NCBI GenBank assembly: GCA_009763385.1
Contig: CM019827.1
Span: 93,222,177-93,286,176 of the forward strand
Source: Coix lacryma-jobi var. lacryma-jobi
Lineage: Eukaryota; Streptophyta; Magnoliopsida; Poales; Poaceae
Reading direction: 5' to 3'
Length of the DNA stretch: 64,000 nucleotides
Shown: positions 41,382-52,851 of the stretch, piece after piece
Numbering within the stretch: the stretch's first letter is position 1
Layout: each line of letters starts with the position of its first letter
Notes under the pieces: generated by a model
The model's input: only the letters and a program-made list of their open reading frames with translations
What the model was told of the DNA's origin: nothing
Database searches by the model: none
Position numbers and translations under genes: made by a program

Positions 41382-41932
41382 TGTTGGTAAAAATTAACGC
41401 ACACTCTACTTTATCCGCAAGCGCACAGATAAAATCTACCGATGTAGCACTTCATCAGAGGAACCCAGTTTTAATATCGAACCCAAAGGAACGGATAGTG
41501 TTAAGTCTTGAAGAGTATAACCCCTGAGTAGCTAACAAAGACGGAGAAGCTAAAATCATAGAGGGGATCACCAGGGCCAGTTTGGTAGAGCTCCATTTGA
41601 TTCTGATTCTCTATAGAAGCTGATTCTTTGAGAGAAGTGATTCTATGACTGAAAGTGATTCTCTTTGATTCTTTAGCATAAACTCTTAAAATTAGCATGG
41701 AGAATCACTTCACAGAATCAGGGGAAGCTACTTTTTTCAGCTCCCAACCCCTTAGTTCATTTTAGAGAATCACTTCACAGAATCAGCAGAGAATCACTTC
41801 TCTCTGAAAAACCATTTGGCAGAGCTCCTGCTGGATTCAGCAGAGAATCAGCTCTGGGAGCTCTGCCAAACGGGGCCCACAGGTACAAGATGAAGAGGTT
41901 GATCCGACAAGCCAGAGCTCCTTCTTGATCTC

Positions 41933-41966
<34 letters not shown>

Positions 41967-42550
41967 AGTTCTAGTATAAGACTAGGTTCTAAACCTAACT
42001 AGAGGGGTATCTAGTCTTCTACTTGGAAGCTGACTCCTGAAGTCTCTTCTACGGTTTCTAAATGAGGCGTAGATGTTCTGAAGAGGGACCTTCTGTCTGG
42101 CCTGGGGCCTGGGGGCCTGTTTATATAGCCCTAAGGGATCATCCGTGACCGTTAGATCAAACCGACTTCACGTAGGGCTGAGATTGATCCTCAAAGGCGG
42201 TGGAAGAAGATTCCAGAAGGGGGAGGCCGGCGGTGCCCTGGGGAGACCGACCGATGGGCCCACCAGACCGGTCGGTCCCACTTGGTGGTGGCTCGGGGTG
42301 CCCTGCCTCGTGGTGTCTTTAGGTGTCCTCTAGAGTCTTCTAGAAGATTCCTGACTTGACGAATGCGTTATCTCCCATCGGTTTCCTTCTAGGGGAAGCT
42401 ATTGAGGGCTATTTCCCTGTTTAATCCCTGCAGATTCATAATTCACCAAAACTCGTGGAATTTATTAGTTTTAATCCCTATACTAAGGTGGAGTTTATAT
42501 ATTTATCCATTTTCATGTTTAATTGACCTTTAATAATAAGAGTTAATTAG
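41382..42550 (-). repeat. G1 5' LTR with MITE and truncated end
   Basis: It starts TGTTGGTAAAAATT. Compared with the 3' LTR, about 410 bases (those matching 7913-8322) are missing and a 305-bp MITE stands in their place (41574-41878). The (CT)n run is longer (41935-41962). TATA is at 42120-42127. The outermost TGTCTACA is missing, so the LTR abuts copia X at 42551. Confidence 0.8.
41574..41878. mobile_element. 305-bp MITE-like element with GGGCC...GGCCC inverted ends
   Basis: The ends are GGGCCAGTTTGGTAGAGC and, reversed, GGGCCCCGTTTGGCAGAGC, inverted repeats of about 21 bases. The inside is rich in inverted copies of AGAATCACTTC / GAAGTGATTCT. There is no coding region. Such ends occur on non-autonomous DNA transposons of grasses; the superfamily is not clear because no target duplication remains, the flanking LTR sequence being deleted on one side. 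Confidence 0.65.
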
Positions 42551-43768
42551 TCAGAGCAAAGAAGCCAAAAACTGAGTAAACCAGCTAGTCCCTCCAGAAA
42601 GAGGCAAAATCTCAACACAACTAGCTGCTGGAAACACTCAAGCTGAAAACTCATCAAAACGAGCAAACTCCCCCTGGACATGACCAACTCCCCCTTGGAT
42701 AATGCACATAACTAAATCAAGATTTGTCAAATTTCTCCCCCTTAGTTGATAATGCACATATCAAGAGCAACCATAGGAGTCTAAAAGAAAGCTAAAAGAA
42801 TGCAAAAGCTTCAAAGAATGCTATCCAGAGTGATAAAATGCTCTATTTACACACGTGAATAAGTAAAGAGCTCAAAAGCTAGCATAAGCTCATCATGATC
42901 ATATATCTCAACAAGAGTGGCAAAACAGTTTTAGATTTGAAATTTAGACAAAAGGCCAAGTTCACCAATGAAGTAGCATCTAGTATGAAAATAGACATGT
43001 CATCAACTAGAGCTAACCAAACCACACTGGTGAACTACCTCAAAGCAAGTGTCAATTCAGCAAGCCATATACAACTCATTTCATTTAAGCAAGTTATACA
43101 AGAGTTATACATGTCAAGTGACTGTGAGGGGTTGAAAACACCACAAAGCCTTACTTTTCAACCAAGCGAAGCCTAAGTCAAAAGACTATCAAAAGCTTAA
43201 GGCAATGGTTTTGGTCATACACTACACTGCTCAAGTTCTTCCCAAAAGTGCAAAGAGAAGCAGTCTCGATACAGTGAGGTGTTGTAGTGCAATCCCACCT
43301 CGATCTTTCCTTTATCTCTTAACTTGGATTTCAGATTTTAGCATTTAAGAATTTCGGAGTATATACAATGGAAGCGATTTAAACTCCAAGCCAGAGACAA
43401 AGCAACCTAGTATAGCAAAGTAAGCTCAGAAAAGACAAGTTCTACTCATACTAGTTGCCATAGCAAATGGTGAACTGTTTTTAGGATTTGACAGATATTA
43501 AACAAGTTCATCATTGCAAAATCATACTGTGCTCATCAAGTTAAGTTACATGATCATAAAGAGCTTAAACTGCATAAACTAAGTATCATACAAGCATGTG
43601 AAAATAGAGCATAGTATCAGTCTAGACAAAATATAATGGAAGCTCAAAATGCTAGTATGATACTTATGCAAATGCAAAAAAAACTATGAAAGAACCTAGA
43701 CTGTACATCATATGATACACCAAAGTGATTCCACATCTAAAATGGGAAACACACACCAAGCTCACCTC
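42551..43768 (-). other. 3' non-coding region of copia X
   Basis: AT-rich and without genes. The minus strand carries two polypurine-like runs (CCAAGGGGGAGTTGG and a GGGGGAGTTTGC-like run near 42665-42700) before a short U3 remnant that ends abruptly at 42551. It matches 55130-56340 of copia Y almost base for base. Confidence 0.6.
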
Positions 43769-43901
43769 TCAACCTAGCAAAGGTTGATTGGTCCAAAGGC
43801 TTGGTAAAGATGTCGGCCAACTGATTATGAGTGTCAACATGCCTAAGGTCGAGATCACCCTTCTCATAATGATCTCGCAGAAAATGATAGCGCACATCTA
43901 T

Positions 43902-45916
43902 TGTTGGTAGTTCTTAACTTCACTAAAGATAGAGCTAGGCAACTATCCCCGGTAACGGCCCAGAAATGCTTGTTGACACTTGTCAACGTCGTGACTAGAA
44001 GTAGACTATGGAATCTACCCCTGGCAATGGCGCCAGAAATGCTTGTAGCAAGTCCAGTCACTATACCTAAAGGAGTGAAGCTAAAGCAGCTATCTACTAA
44101 TGTCAAATGGGGTTGTCAATCCCGACACTAATAGGAGCTAGCTAGAGAGATTGCAATCTACCTAGAGGAGATTCTGCAAGCGCACAGAACTATCGTAGTA
44201 GCACTTCCCTAGGAGTACCAGGTGTCGATTTATTTGATCCCAAAGGAAGGCTAGGGTGGTGTATGAGTCGAGTCAAGGAGGGGATGAGAGTCGAAGAGTA
44301 AGAAAGGGAAAAGGAGAGAAGAGAAGAGAGGAGATGAAAGGCTAGAAAGAGTTTATGAGTGGATAGGTAAGGATGAAATGGATGGTAAGGTAAGGTGGAT
44401 GGATAGGTAGATAAGGGGGATAGGATAACTAATATAACTAACTAATAACTAATAACTACTCCTAGATAACTACGAAGCAAGATAACTACGAAGCAAGATA
44501 ACTATTAAGCAAGATAACTACGAAGCAAGATAGGCAAATGCCAAACAAGCAACCAAGTTAAGTATAGTTTTATTCGTATCTTATCAAGTACCGAGGCGTA
44601 CTAGCCTTTACCACTGACTTAGGTTGAACGCTAGCACAACGAGCCTTACTATTAAACTGGGCCAACTACGTGGTGGAATTCAAGGCGCACAAGACTGTCA
44701 CCACCTGCTTGCTACCACAGCTATCCGAGGGTCCAGTCGTATCTGAAGGTAAGTCTATAACTAAGCACCACGCTTAAGTATATTCTAACTATCTCTACCC
44801 TAGCTTTGAATAGAGACACCCTTGCGGACGTCAGAGCAAATACTTGACTTAATAAGATAAACACTAAACTAACTAAGCAACCTATTGGCAAAGATCAAAC
44901 ACTAAGCACACTAGAGATTAACTACTATGGCTAAGTGAATTGAACTGTAGGATAGCTAGGTCACACTCAAGGCACTTGATAAATTAATACTGAAAGTAAT
45001 ACTGAAAGTAATATTGGAATGATGATAAGTGTACCTGAGATACAAGAGAGCAAACTAGACCAGAGACGCCGGGAAATCAACCGATCTCCGATGCCAGTCA
45101 CTCGCACCCGATTCTCTCCTAGCAAGCTCTACGCTACTATACCACTGGTCAGGACTGAGTTGTGCTAAACTAAGAGCCGCGCTGCAGCGAGGGCACTAGA
45201 GCTATGCTCTCTCTACTAGCTAACCTACTTGCCTAAGCTCTCTGAGCTTCTAACCTAACTCTCTCTTGCTTTCTTTGCTTTCTTGCATGCTTGCTTCTCC
45301 TTTGCTTCTTGCTTGAAATGAAGTGACGCCTCCAGGGGGGTATTTATAGCCTTGTGGAGTGAGGGGGGTACTTATAGGGGGCAGCCAACTGACCTAGGGC
45401 AAACCCTAGTGGCGGGCGCCAGCCCTAGGTGGCGGCCGCCACCCCCTCTGGCCGTTGGATGCACCGTCATTGATCCTACGACCTCCAGGGACTCCTCCAA
45501 GGCGGTGGTTAGGTCGGTTGCATGTCCAGATAACCGTCATCCGGTCATGATCCATGCCACTCCCCTCCTGAGCCCTCTGATGCCACTGACCTAGTGACCA
45601 AGGGCCAAGATTTGGCCCTGGGGTGGTCACACGGATCAGTGACGTGGCAGGGGGGAAGTTTGGGCTTCTCCTTGTGGCGGGCGCCACCTAGGGGTGGCGG
45701 GCGCCACCCCCTGAGGCCCAATTGGGCCCTGCTGAGTGGGCTCGACCTTTAGTGGTTCAAATATCCAAATTTGGTTCAAATCCTGCATTCAAATCAAAAT
45801 CTATGGACATGTGTAATTCGGTTAGTTTGAAACCTATTTGACTACATTTCATGCCTTTTTGGTGAATTTTAGGGTAAAATATTGATGGTAAAACAGGTGT
45901 TTAAGGACCATCAACA
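43902..45916 (-). mobile_element. Solo LTR, family T (Athila-like), in copia X RNase H
   Basis: 2015 bp, from TGTTGGTAG to CCATCAACA; minus sense TGTTGATGGTCC to CTACCAACA. The flanks are TCTAT (43897-43901) and GCTAT (45917-45921), an imperfect TSD. Compared with Y, about 55 bases of copia are also lost on the left. TATA at 45341-45349 (minus), with GGCGGGCGCC palindromes at 45409-45445 and 45673-45708. Two copies of a tRNA-Asp-type primer site with flanks are inside the LTR (43947-43975, 44017-44047). An 18-base repeat (GATAACTACGAAGCAA type) is tandem at about 44466-44534. No coding region. Confidence 0.8.
44466..44534. repeat. 18-bp tandem repeat in T LTR
   Basis: Four units of GATAACTACGAAGCAA type, one with a TTA variant. 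The T LTR at 47911 has only two units (about 48432-48467), so the number changes between copies. Confidence 0.7.
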
Positions 45917-45921
45917 GCTAT

Positions 45922-46855
45922 CACAAACCAAAGGTACTCGAGAAAAACTCAAACCAAAACCACGCAAAGTGGCCATCATCCACAACAACTGGGAACAGCA
46001 GCTAGCCGCAGCAACATACTTAGCCTCTGTGGTAGACTGGGCGACACTAGACTGCTTGCGAGAAGACCAAGAAATAAGAGAAGAGCCCAAAAACTGACAA
46101 GTCCCGGAAGTGGACTTGCGATCAAGTCGGCAACCAGCAAAATCAGCATCAGAGTAACCGCAAAGGGACAGGGTGGAAGAAGCAGAATACCAAAGCCCAA
46201 ACACAGGTGTGAAATGAAGGTACCTCATAATGCGCTTGACCGCCTGACGGTGAGAGGTGCGCGGCGACGCCTGAAAGCGTGCGCAAAGACACACCGCGAA
46301 CTGAATGTCCGGGCGAGTCGCCGTCAGGTACATCAGCGAACCGATCATACTCTGGTATTCCTTCTGGTCCACGACTTCTCCATCCTCGTCCGCATCCAGG
46401 GCCGTCGTGGTCGACATGGGTGTTGGAAGAGGCTTGGCCTCACCCATATCGAACTTCTTCACTATGTCCTTTGTATACTTTCCCTGGTGCACGAACGTTC
46501 CTTCTCGGGATTGCTTGATTTGCAACACGAGAAAGAAAGTCAACTCGCCCATCATGCTCATCTCAAATTCCCTGCACATAGTATCAGCAAACTTGGCAAC
46601 CAAAGCATGAGAAGAACCACCGAAAATGATATCATCCACGTAAATCTGAACCAAGAGGAGTGTCATTGCCTTGCTTGAGGAGAAAAAGAGTTTTATCAAC
46701 ACATCCCATTTTAAAACCCTTAGGAAGCAAAAATATTTTCAACCAATCATACCAGGCTCTAGGGGCTTGTTTCAAACCATACAAAGCTTTGTGAAGTTTA
46801 AAAACATGGTTTGGAAACTTGGGATTTTCAAAACGGGGGGTTGTTTCACATACAC
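45922..46855 (-). pseudogene. Copia X reverse transcriptase and RNase H
   Basis: An open frame (to 46702) shows VQIYVDDIIFGGSS (RT active site), MSMMGELTFFLVLQIKQ, ARFQASPRTSHRQAVKRIM, then RNase H with GYSDADFAGCRLDRKSTSG and QSTTEAKYVAAA. Coding is cut at LVCDS by the T LTR and resumes at 43901-43769 with the RHFLRDHYEKGD to GELGV end. The frame upstream of 46702 is shifted. The frame breaks again at 46855, where the C LTR sits. Confidence 0.8.
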
Positions 46856-47203
46856 TGCGGATACATGGCTGTATGCCGAGTCTCTGAGTGATGAGTGATT
46901 GTCAACTGGGATAATGCGCATGTTCTTTGGCTTGTGTTGTGCAGGTGTCGAGCACGGATACAGTGATCGAAGGCAAGGTGAAGGTCAAGTAGAGAAGTGT
47001 CGTGCCGATGGACCGAGAGTGGCTAAGGGCGGACGTGAGGCTTGGACTGAGGGACCAGTGGCCTGAGGATCAGCTGTGGTGGCTGACAGCCTAGGACATC
47101 GACGAGCAAAGACTTGCGGGTGGACGGGGTGCACGGGCGGTGCATCCCTTCTACGGCTCGGTTTGGTGGTTGAGCCACAGAAAAACCACCGAGTGAACGG
47201 TTT

Positions 47204-47428
47204 CCAGGTTTGGGCCTCAAAACCTGGGCGCTGATGGTTTCCGAGTTTGGGCCACAAAACTCGGGCTGAGGACGGTTTCCAGGTTTGGGCCTCAAAACCT
47301 GGGTGCTGCGGGTTTGCTGAGTTTGGGCCTCAAAACTCAAACGATGGTCGGCTGGTTTCCCGGTTTGGGCCTCAAAACCGGGGGTTGGCTGTAAGGCTGG
47401 TTTCCCGGTTTGGGCCACAAAACCGGGG
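47204..47428. repeat. Array of six covarying inverted repeats in family C LTR
   Basis: Loops GGGCCTCA or GGGCCACA alternate irregularly; stems are CCAGGTTT/AAACCTGG (twice), CCGAGTTT/AAACTCGG, TGAGTTT/AAACTCA, and CCCGGTTT/AAACCGGG (twice). Spacing is 37-45 bases. Confidence 0.8.
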
Positions 47429-47910
47429 GTGCGATGTCTGGGAAAGGACAAGCAGAGCGTTGGCGGCACGTGGCGGCAATCGGTAAGGTTGCGTCGAGGC
47501 AACGCTACCAGTTGTGCGGGCGTGGCCGTCGGATCACCACCTACCGCGAGTTGGTCCAGAATAACCCTAGGGTTTACCTGGTTCGCTCTGTAATCAGTTA
47601 GGGGTAGAGTGGGAATTAGAATTAGGATAAGTAGGGGGAGACACCCACCTCCTCATCTATCTCAGTCATTTGCTCTTTGCTTCTAGGGTTTCCTGCTCTC
47701 CCAATCCCCTGTTGTAGCTAGCTGAGATCCGCAGAGAACCATACCTCAGTGTACTGGAGATTTTGAGGAAGTGAGACTGTAATCACACTGTTGTAGCGTG
47801 TGGTAGCCACACGGTTGCAGATCGATGACTTGATTCGCGTTTTGTTCATGTTCTTCGCGTTCTTCATTTCTCCACGATTTTCCCGTCACTCGATCTCCCT
47901 CTCTACTGTG

Positions 47911-49837
47911 TGTTGGTAGTTCTTAGCTTCACTAAAGATAGAGCTAGGCAACTATCCTCGGTAACGGCCCAGAAATGCTTATTGACACTAACTAACGTCG
48001 TTACTAGGAGTAGACTATGGAATCTATTCCAGGCAACGGTGTCAGAAGTGCTTGTAGCAAGTCCGGTCACTATACCTAAAGGAATGAAGCTAAAGAAGCT
48101 ATCTACTAATGTCAAGTGGGGTTGTCAATCCCGACACTAGTAGGAGCTAGCTAGAGAGATTGCAATCTACCAAGAGGAGATTCTGCAAGCGCACAGAACT
48201 ATCATAGTAGCACTTCGCCTGGGAGTACCAGGTGTCGATTTATTTGATTCCAAGGGAAGGCTAGGGTGTTGTATGAGTCGAGTCAAGGAGGGGATGAAAG
48301 GCTAGAAAGAATATATGGATGGATAGGTAAGGATGAAATGGATGGCTAAGGTAAGGTGGATGGATAGGTAGATAAAGGGATAAATAAGGGTAACTAAGAT
48401 AACTAACTATTAACTATTAACTACTCCTAGATAATCACGAAGCAAGATAACTACGAAGCAAGATAGGCAAATGTCAATTAAGCAACTAAGTTAAGTAAAG
48501 TTTTATTCTTATCTTATCAAGTATCGAGGCATACTAGCCTTTACCACTTACTTAGGTTGAACGCTAGCACAACGAGCCTTACTGTTAAACTAGGCCAACT
48601 ACGTGGTGGAATTCAAGGCGCACAGGGCTGTCACCACCTGCTTGCTACCACAGCTATCCGGGGGTCCAGCCGTATCTGAAGGTAAGTCTATAACTAAGCA
48701 TCACGCTTAACTATATTCTAACTATCTCTACCCTAGCTTTGAATAGAGACACCCTTGCGGACGTCAGAGCAAATACTTGACTTAATAAGATAAACACTAA
48801 ACTAACTAAGCAACCTATTGGCAAAGATCAAACACTAAGCTCACTAGAGATTAACTACTATGGCTAAGTGAATTGAACTATAGGATAGCTAGGCACTCAA
48901 GCAATCAATCAAGTATACTACTCAATACGTATAAGTAGAATAAAGTAATACTTGAAATGATGAATTAGAATATAGTAAAGTGCTTGAGTAACAAGAGCAA
49001 AACCTGAACTGGAGATGAAGGAAGACTCTTCCCAGCTCCAGGACCGATCACTCATACGCCTCTACTCTTGAGCTAAGCCTTGAGCAGCGCTACCACGAGG
49101 GCGAAGATGCCTTGCTCTACTAGCTACCTACTTGCCTAAGCTCTCTGAGCTTCTAACCTAACTCTCACTTGCTTCTCTTGCTTGTGTGTTGCTTTCTCTG
49201 GGATATATCTGGGATGTGAATGAAGTGATGCCTCAAGGGGGTATTTATAGCCTTGTGGAGTGAGGGGGGTACTTATACGGGGCAGCCAGCCGACCTAGGG
49301 CAAACCCTAGTGGCGAGCGCCAGCCCTAGGTGGCGGCCGCCACCCTCACAACTGTTGGATGCACCGCCTTTGCTTCAACGACATCCAGGAGCTCCAGAGA
49401 GGCGGTGGTTAGGTCGGTTGCATGTCTGAGTAACCGCCATTCGGCCTTGATCCACGCCACTCCTTCCTGAGCCGTCCGATGCCACTGACCTAGTGACCAA
49501 GGGCCAAGATTTGGCCTTGGGATGGTCACACGGATCAGTGACGTGGCAAAGGGGGAGAGTTGGGCCTCTCCATGTGGCGGGCGCCACATTTGGGAGGCGG
49601 GTGCCACCTCTGTTTGGCGGGCGCCACCCCACTCGGGCCCAAATGGGTCCTGGTGAGTGGGCTCGTCTCCTGGTGGGTCCATTCTCCAAATTTGGTCCAA
49701 ATCCTGCATTCAAATAAAAATCTATGGACATGTGGAATTTGGTTAGTTTGAAACCTATTTGACTACATTTCATGCCTTTTTGGTGAATTTTAGGGTAAAA
49801 TGTTGATGGTAAAACAGGTGTTTAAGGACCATCAACA
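47911..49837 (-). mobile_element. Solo LTR, family T, nested in the C LTR
   Basis: 1927 bp, TGTTGGTAG to CCATCAACA. TSD CTGTG (47906-47910) / CTGCG (49838-49842), one mismatch. TATA at 49242-49249 (minus). It has the same internal primer-site duplication as the copy at 43902 (47956-47984, 48027-48058), but the second copy has decayed. GGCGGGCGCC-type palindromes occur at 49313-49345 and 49576-49628. Confidence 0.85.
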
Positions 49838-50812
49838 CTGCGTCTTTGCGAAATCCGTTTGAATCAACTTGTTCCTTTTAGTGAGGAGATCATTTCCACC
49901 GAAGGAATTCATCTAACTCCTCACGAACAAGTAGATCGGGTTGATTTCGTTTTCGTGGCACTTTTTCGTTCATACTTCTCCCCTTTCGATTACCCGTTGA
50001 TTGAATCGATTTGAGCGGAGGATTTCTTGGGGATAGTCTCCTAACTACCTCGTGAACATCCTCTCCAAGTTTGGGATCAATTTGGAGAAGTTTTGGGAGA
50101 AGGGCGAGCGAAATCGTCCTCTCTGCAAGGTCGCGGACAGTCCGCGCTTGATACCGCAGACAGTCCGCGCATCGGGACCAAGCCTGTTCTGTGGCTGTGT
50201 GTCTCGGTGAACTGTGCCGAAATTTGACCGGCGGACAGTCCGCCGTTGTGATCCTCGGACAGTCCGGGATCACTCAGGGAGGTTCCAGCATGGTTGATGT
50301 TTCTGGTGTTTGGCCGGCGGACAGTCCGCCAACCCCTCGCGGACAGTCCGCAGTAGGGGCGGACAGTCCGGAATCCTAGATCCGGACAGTCCGCGAGTTG
50401 GCTGTGTGTTGCAGTTTGGTGCGTTTGCTCTTCCGGCTTCTTCGCTTGGTTTCCGGACTTTCTGTTTGGCCCTAGAGTTGATCAAGGAACCTCTCTAGGT
50501 ATCTTTGCTACTTGTTAGCATAGGTATTTGGGGATTTCTCGACGTAGCCGTCTATCTACGTTCGGGACTTGATTTTTGAGGGTCGAACTTGTGCCGGTGC
50601 TTTTGACGTTTGGTTCGTTATCACTTTGTGGTGCCTCGCTGTGATCCTAGGGATCATCCACCCTCTTCCAAGGGTCGTGGGCATCACGGTTTCGATCGAA
50701 GCTCTTGGGGTTGATTTTGGGGACAAAAGCCAAAGTTTTGAGAGAAATTTTTGAGCTCCCATTCACCCCCCCTCTGGTTGCCTTGCTATTGCATTCTCGG
50801 TCCTTCATACAC

Positions 50813-51454
50813 CTCTTCTTCTATGTAGACGTTTAAGAAGGCACTCTTGACATCCATTTGAAAAAGTTTAAACCCTTTGGATGCAGCAAAAGCTAAGAGG
50901 ATCCTAATTGCCTCCAAATGGGCTACGGGAGCAAAAGTCTCCTCATAGTCTATCCCCTCCTTCTGACTATACCCCTGGGCTACAAGTCTGGCCTTGTTTC
51001 AAACAATGTGGTCATCCTCTCCTTGTTTGTTTTTGAAAACCCATTTTTTCCCAATAGGGTGACACTCAGGAGGAGGTGAAACTAGAACCCAAACCCGATT
51101 TCTCTCAAAATTTTCTAACTCCGCATGCATGGCATTGACCCAATTTGGATCATAAGCGTGTCCAACATCTCGAGGTTCAAAATCAGCAACAAATGCAGAA
51201 TGAGCAAACTGAGAGATTTGTTGTGACCTTGACCGAGTGATGCGTTCGTTGATGTTGCCGATCATCTGTTGAGGAGGGTGTTGACGCTGAATGTGTTGTG
51301 GTGCCTCTCTGGCTGATGTGACCTCCCCCTCAATAGTAGCTGGTGCCTCCTCAGGTATCACTGGCAAACCCTGAGGTAGTGGATCGACCTGCCCCCATGT
51401 AATGGAAGAAGACGGGTCGGGGCCGTGAGTAGTCGTGGTCGAAGTCAATCCCAA
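50813..51454 (-). pseudogene. Copia X reverse transcriptase N-terminus and linker
   Basis: DWVNAMHAELENFERN-like text (here PNWVNAMHAELENFERNRVW), HPIGKKWVFKNKQGEDD, then a TGA where HIVRNKARL is expected; after that the EGIDYEETFAPVARLEAIR region follows to 50813. Upstream is the low-complexity linker with RITRSRSQQISQFAHSAFV. The same segment in copia Y is intact at the TGA position. Confidence 0.75.
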
Positions 51455-51490
51455 AGGAACAGCAGGTGGAGGAAGATCTGGATCATCTAT

Positions 51491-52213
51491 CTATTCTGCT
51501 CCATCTTCCTCATCATCAAAGAGAGGTTCACCGACCTCGTGATCACCTGCACGCTCAAATATAGAAGAAGGACAATGCATGGTCTCATCGAAGGTGACAT
51601 CAGATGTCTCCATGACTCGATTAGTGTCAAGGTTAAGTACACGATATGCACGAGTATGACTACCATAACCCAAAAATACACCATCAGAAGAGCGAGACTC
51701 AAACTTGTCCAAGTTGCCTTTCTTAAGTATAAAACAGTGGCAACCAAATACTCTAAAATAACTCACTTTGGGCTGGTTCCCAAACCGCAACTCATACGAG
51801 GTCTTTTTCAAGAAAGCACGAAGAAAAATGCGATTCAAAATATAGCATGCAGTGTTTATAGCTTCGGCCCAAAACCGCCTAGGAGTTCTATGCTCATCGA
51901 GCCTCATCCTAGCCATCTCAACAAGGGTCCAATTTTTCCTCTCTACAACACCATTTTGTGGCGGTGTGTAGGGGGAAGGAAACTGATGATCCAAACCCAA
52001 AGAATTACAAAACTTTTCAAAGTCCGAGTTCTTAAACTCGGTACCATTATCGCTACGAATAGCTCTCATCGAGTTCTTAGGGAACTTGTTCTGAAGACGC
52101 AAAATCAAATTGCAAATGAAAGAGAAAGTCTCAGTTTTCTCAGCTAAAAAGAAAACCCATGAATATCTCGAGAAGTCGTCAACAACAACAAGCACATACC
52201 ATTTCCCACCAAC
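51491..52213 (-). pseudogene. Copia X integrase core
   Basis: VVDDFSRYSWVFFLAEKTET (first Asp), MRAIRSDNGTEFKNSDFEKF (second Asp) and the PQNGVVERKNWTLVEMARM stretch (Glu) are all present, then FWAEAINTACYILNRIFL and GVFLGYGSHTRAYRVLN. A stop near 52213 and another near 51490 bound it. Confidence 0.8.
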
Positions 52214-52846
52214 CTAGCTCACCTGAGCCGGACGTACAAGATCCATATGCAAAAGCTCTCCGGGGCGCTTGGTCATAACTTGATTCATTGGATGGTGGGG
52301 AGCGGCAACCATTTTCCCATGTCTACAAGAATGGCAAACAAGATCCTTCTTCATGTGTAACTTAGGCAATCCTTGGATTAAGCCAAGTGCACTAAGCCTT
52401 GCAAGCAAGTCAAAGCTCAAATGACCAAGTCTTCTATGCCATTTCCAAAGATCAGAGGAGGATCCAGCCAAGAGACAACGATAAATGCCAAATGACTCCG
52501 AGAAATTCGCACGAAAGAGTTTCCCAAAAGGAAAAATAAAACATACAAGATTGCCCTGAGGATCCAAAATACGACTGAGATTTGGCTTAAAACAAATCTC
52601 ATAGTCATTCTCAAAGAGTTGAGAAATAGAGAGAAGGTTATAATGCAAGTTCGATACAAGAGCAACATCACGCAACACAAAATGCTCATTAACTCGCACA
52701 GAACCACGGGATAGTACTTTACCTTTGCTATTATCACCGAAGGTGATAAACTCCTTGCCGGTGACTGGACTAACACTGGAGAACCACTTGGAGTTTCTGG
52801 TCATGTGCCTTGAGCATCCAAAATCCACCAACCAAACGTTCTCCAA
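52214..52846 (-). pseudogene. Copia X protease and gag-pre-integrase domain
   Basis: The protease motif is WLVDFGCSRHMTRN; copia Y has WLVDSGCSRHMTGN at the same place, so the D-S-G active site has become D-F-G. Then GKVLSRGSVRVNEHFVLRDV, LYNLLSISQLFE-like NLLSISQLFENDYEI, and the GPI zinc stretch WKWHRRLGHLSFDLL...CHSCRHGKM. The preceding gag frame ends in TAA inside AGGTAAGT, which also looks like a splice donor, at 52852-52857. Confidence 0.8.
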
Positions 52847-52851
52847 TCGAC

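Larger units (their letters stand above)
7729..42550 (-). mobile_element. G1: Athila-like Ty3/gypsy element, host of nested insertions
   Basis: Both LTRs are present (7729-8993 and 41382-42550) and the internal domains run on the minus strand: gag and protease remnant at 39703-41174, RT at 15505-16189, RNase H at 14367-15326, integrase at 13311-14366, then an accessory ORF at 12280-12924. The primer-binding site matches tRNA-Asp. G2 (with G3 inside it) splits the element between protease and RT at 16190-39702, and a solo C LTR sits at 9502-11418. Both outer ends are damaged: the left LTR begins with CTTTGG where TGTTGG is expected, and the right LTR lacks its last 8 bases. No TSD is visible. 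Bases 8994-9501 and 11424-12279 are T-rich and non-coding. Confidence 0.85.
46856..50807 (+). mobile_element. Solo LTR, family C, split by a nested T LTR; TSD TACAC
   Basis: TGCGGATACATGG to CTCGGTCCTTCA, flanked by TACAC at 46851-46855 and 50808-50812. It is 2020 bases without the nested 1927-bp T LTR. It is in the opposite orientation to the copies at 6484 and 9502. The hairpin array is at 47204-47428 (six units). A cluster of GCGGACAGTCCGC palindromes is at 50123-50393, where the 9502 copy has GACCGGACGC motifs instead. The empty site is visible in copia Y near 57468. Confidence 0.88.

Noticed and set aside
43947..44047. Primer sites as proof that 43902-45916 is a full element with internal region
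   Set aside because: Both units lie close to one end inside terminal TG...CA borders with a near-TSD outside, no second LTR follows, and a second copy has the same 1.9-2.0 kb structure.
51425..52147. 240-codon plus-strand ORF over copia X
   Set aside because: It lies exactly opposite the integrase core; a shadow frame.
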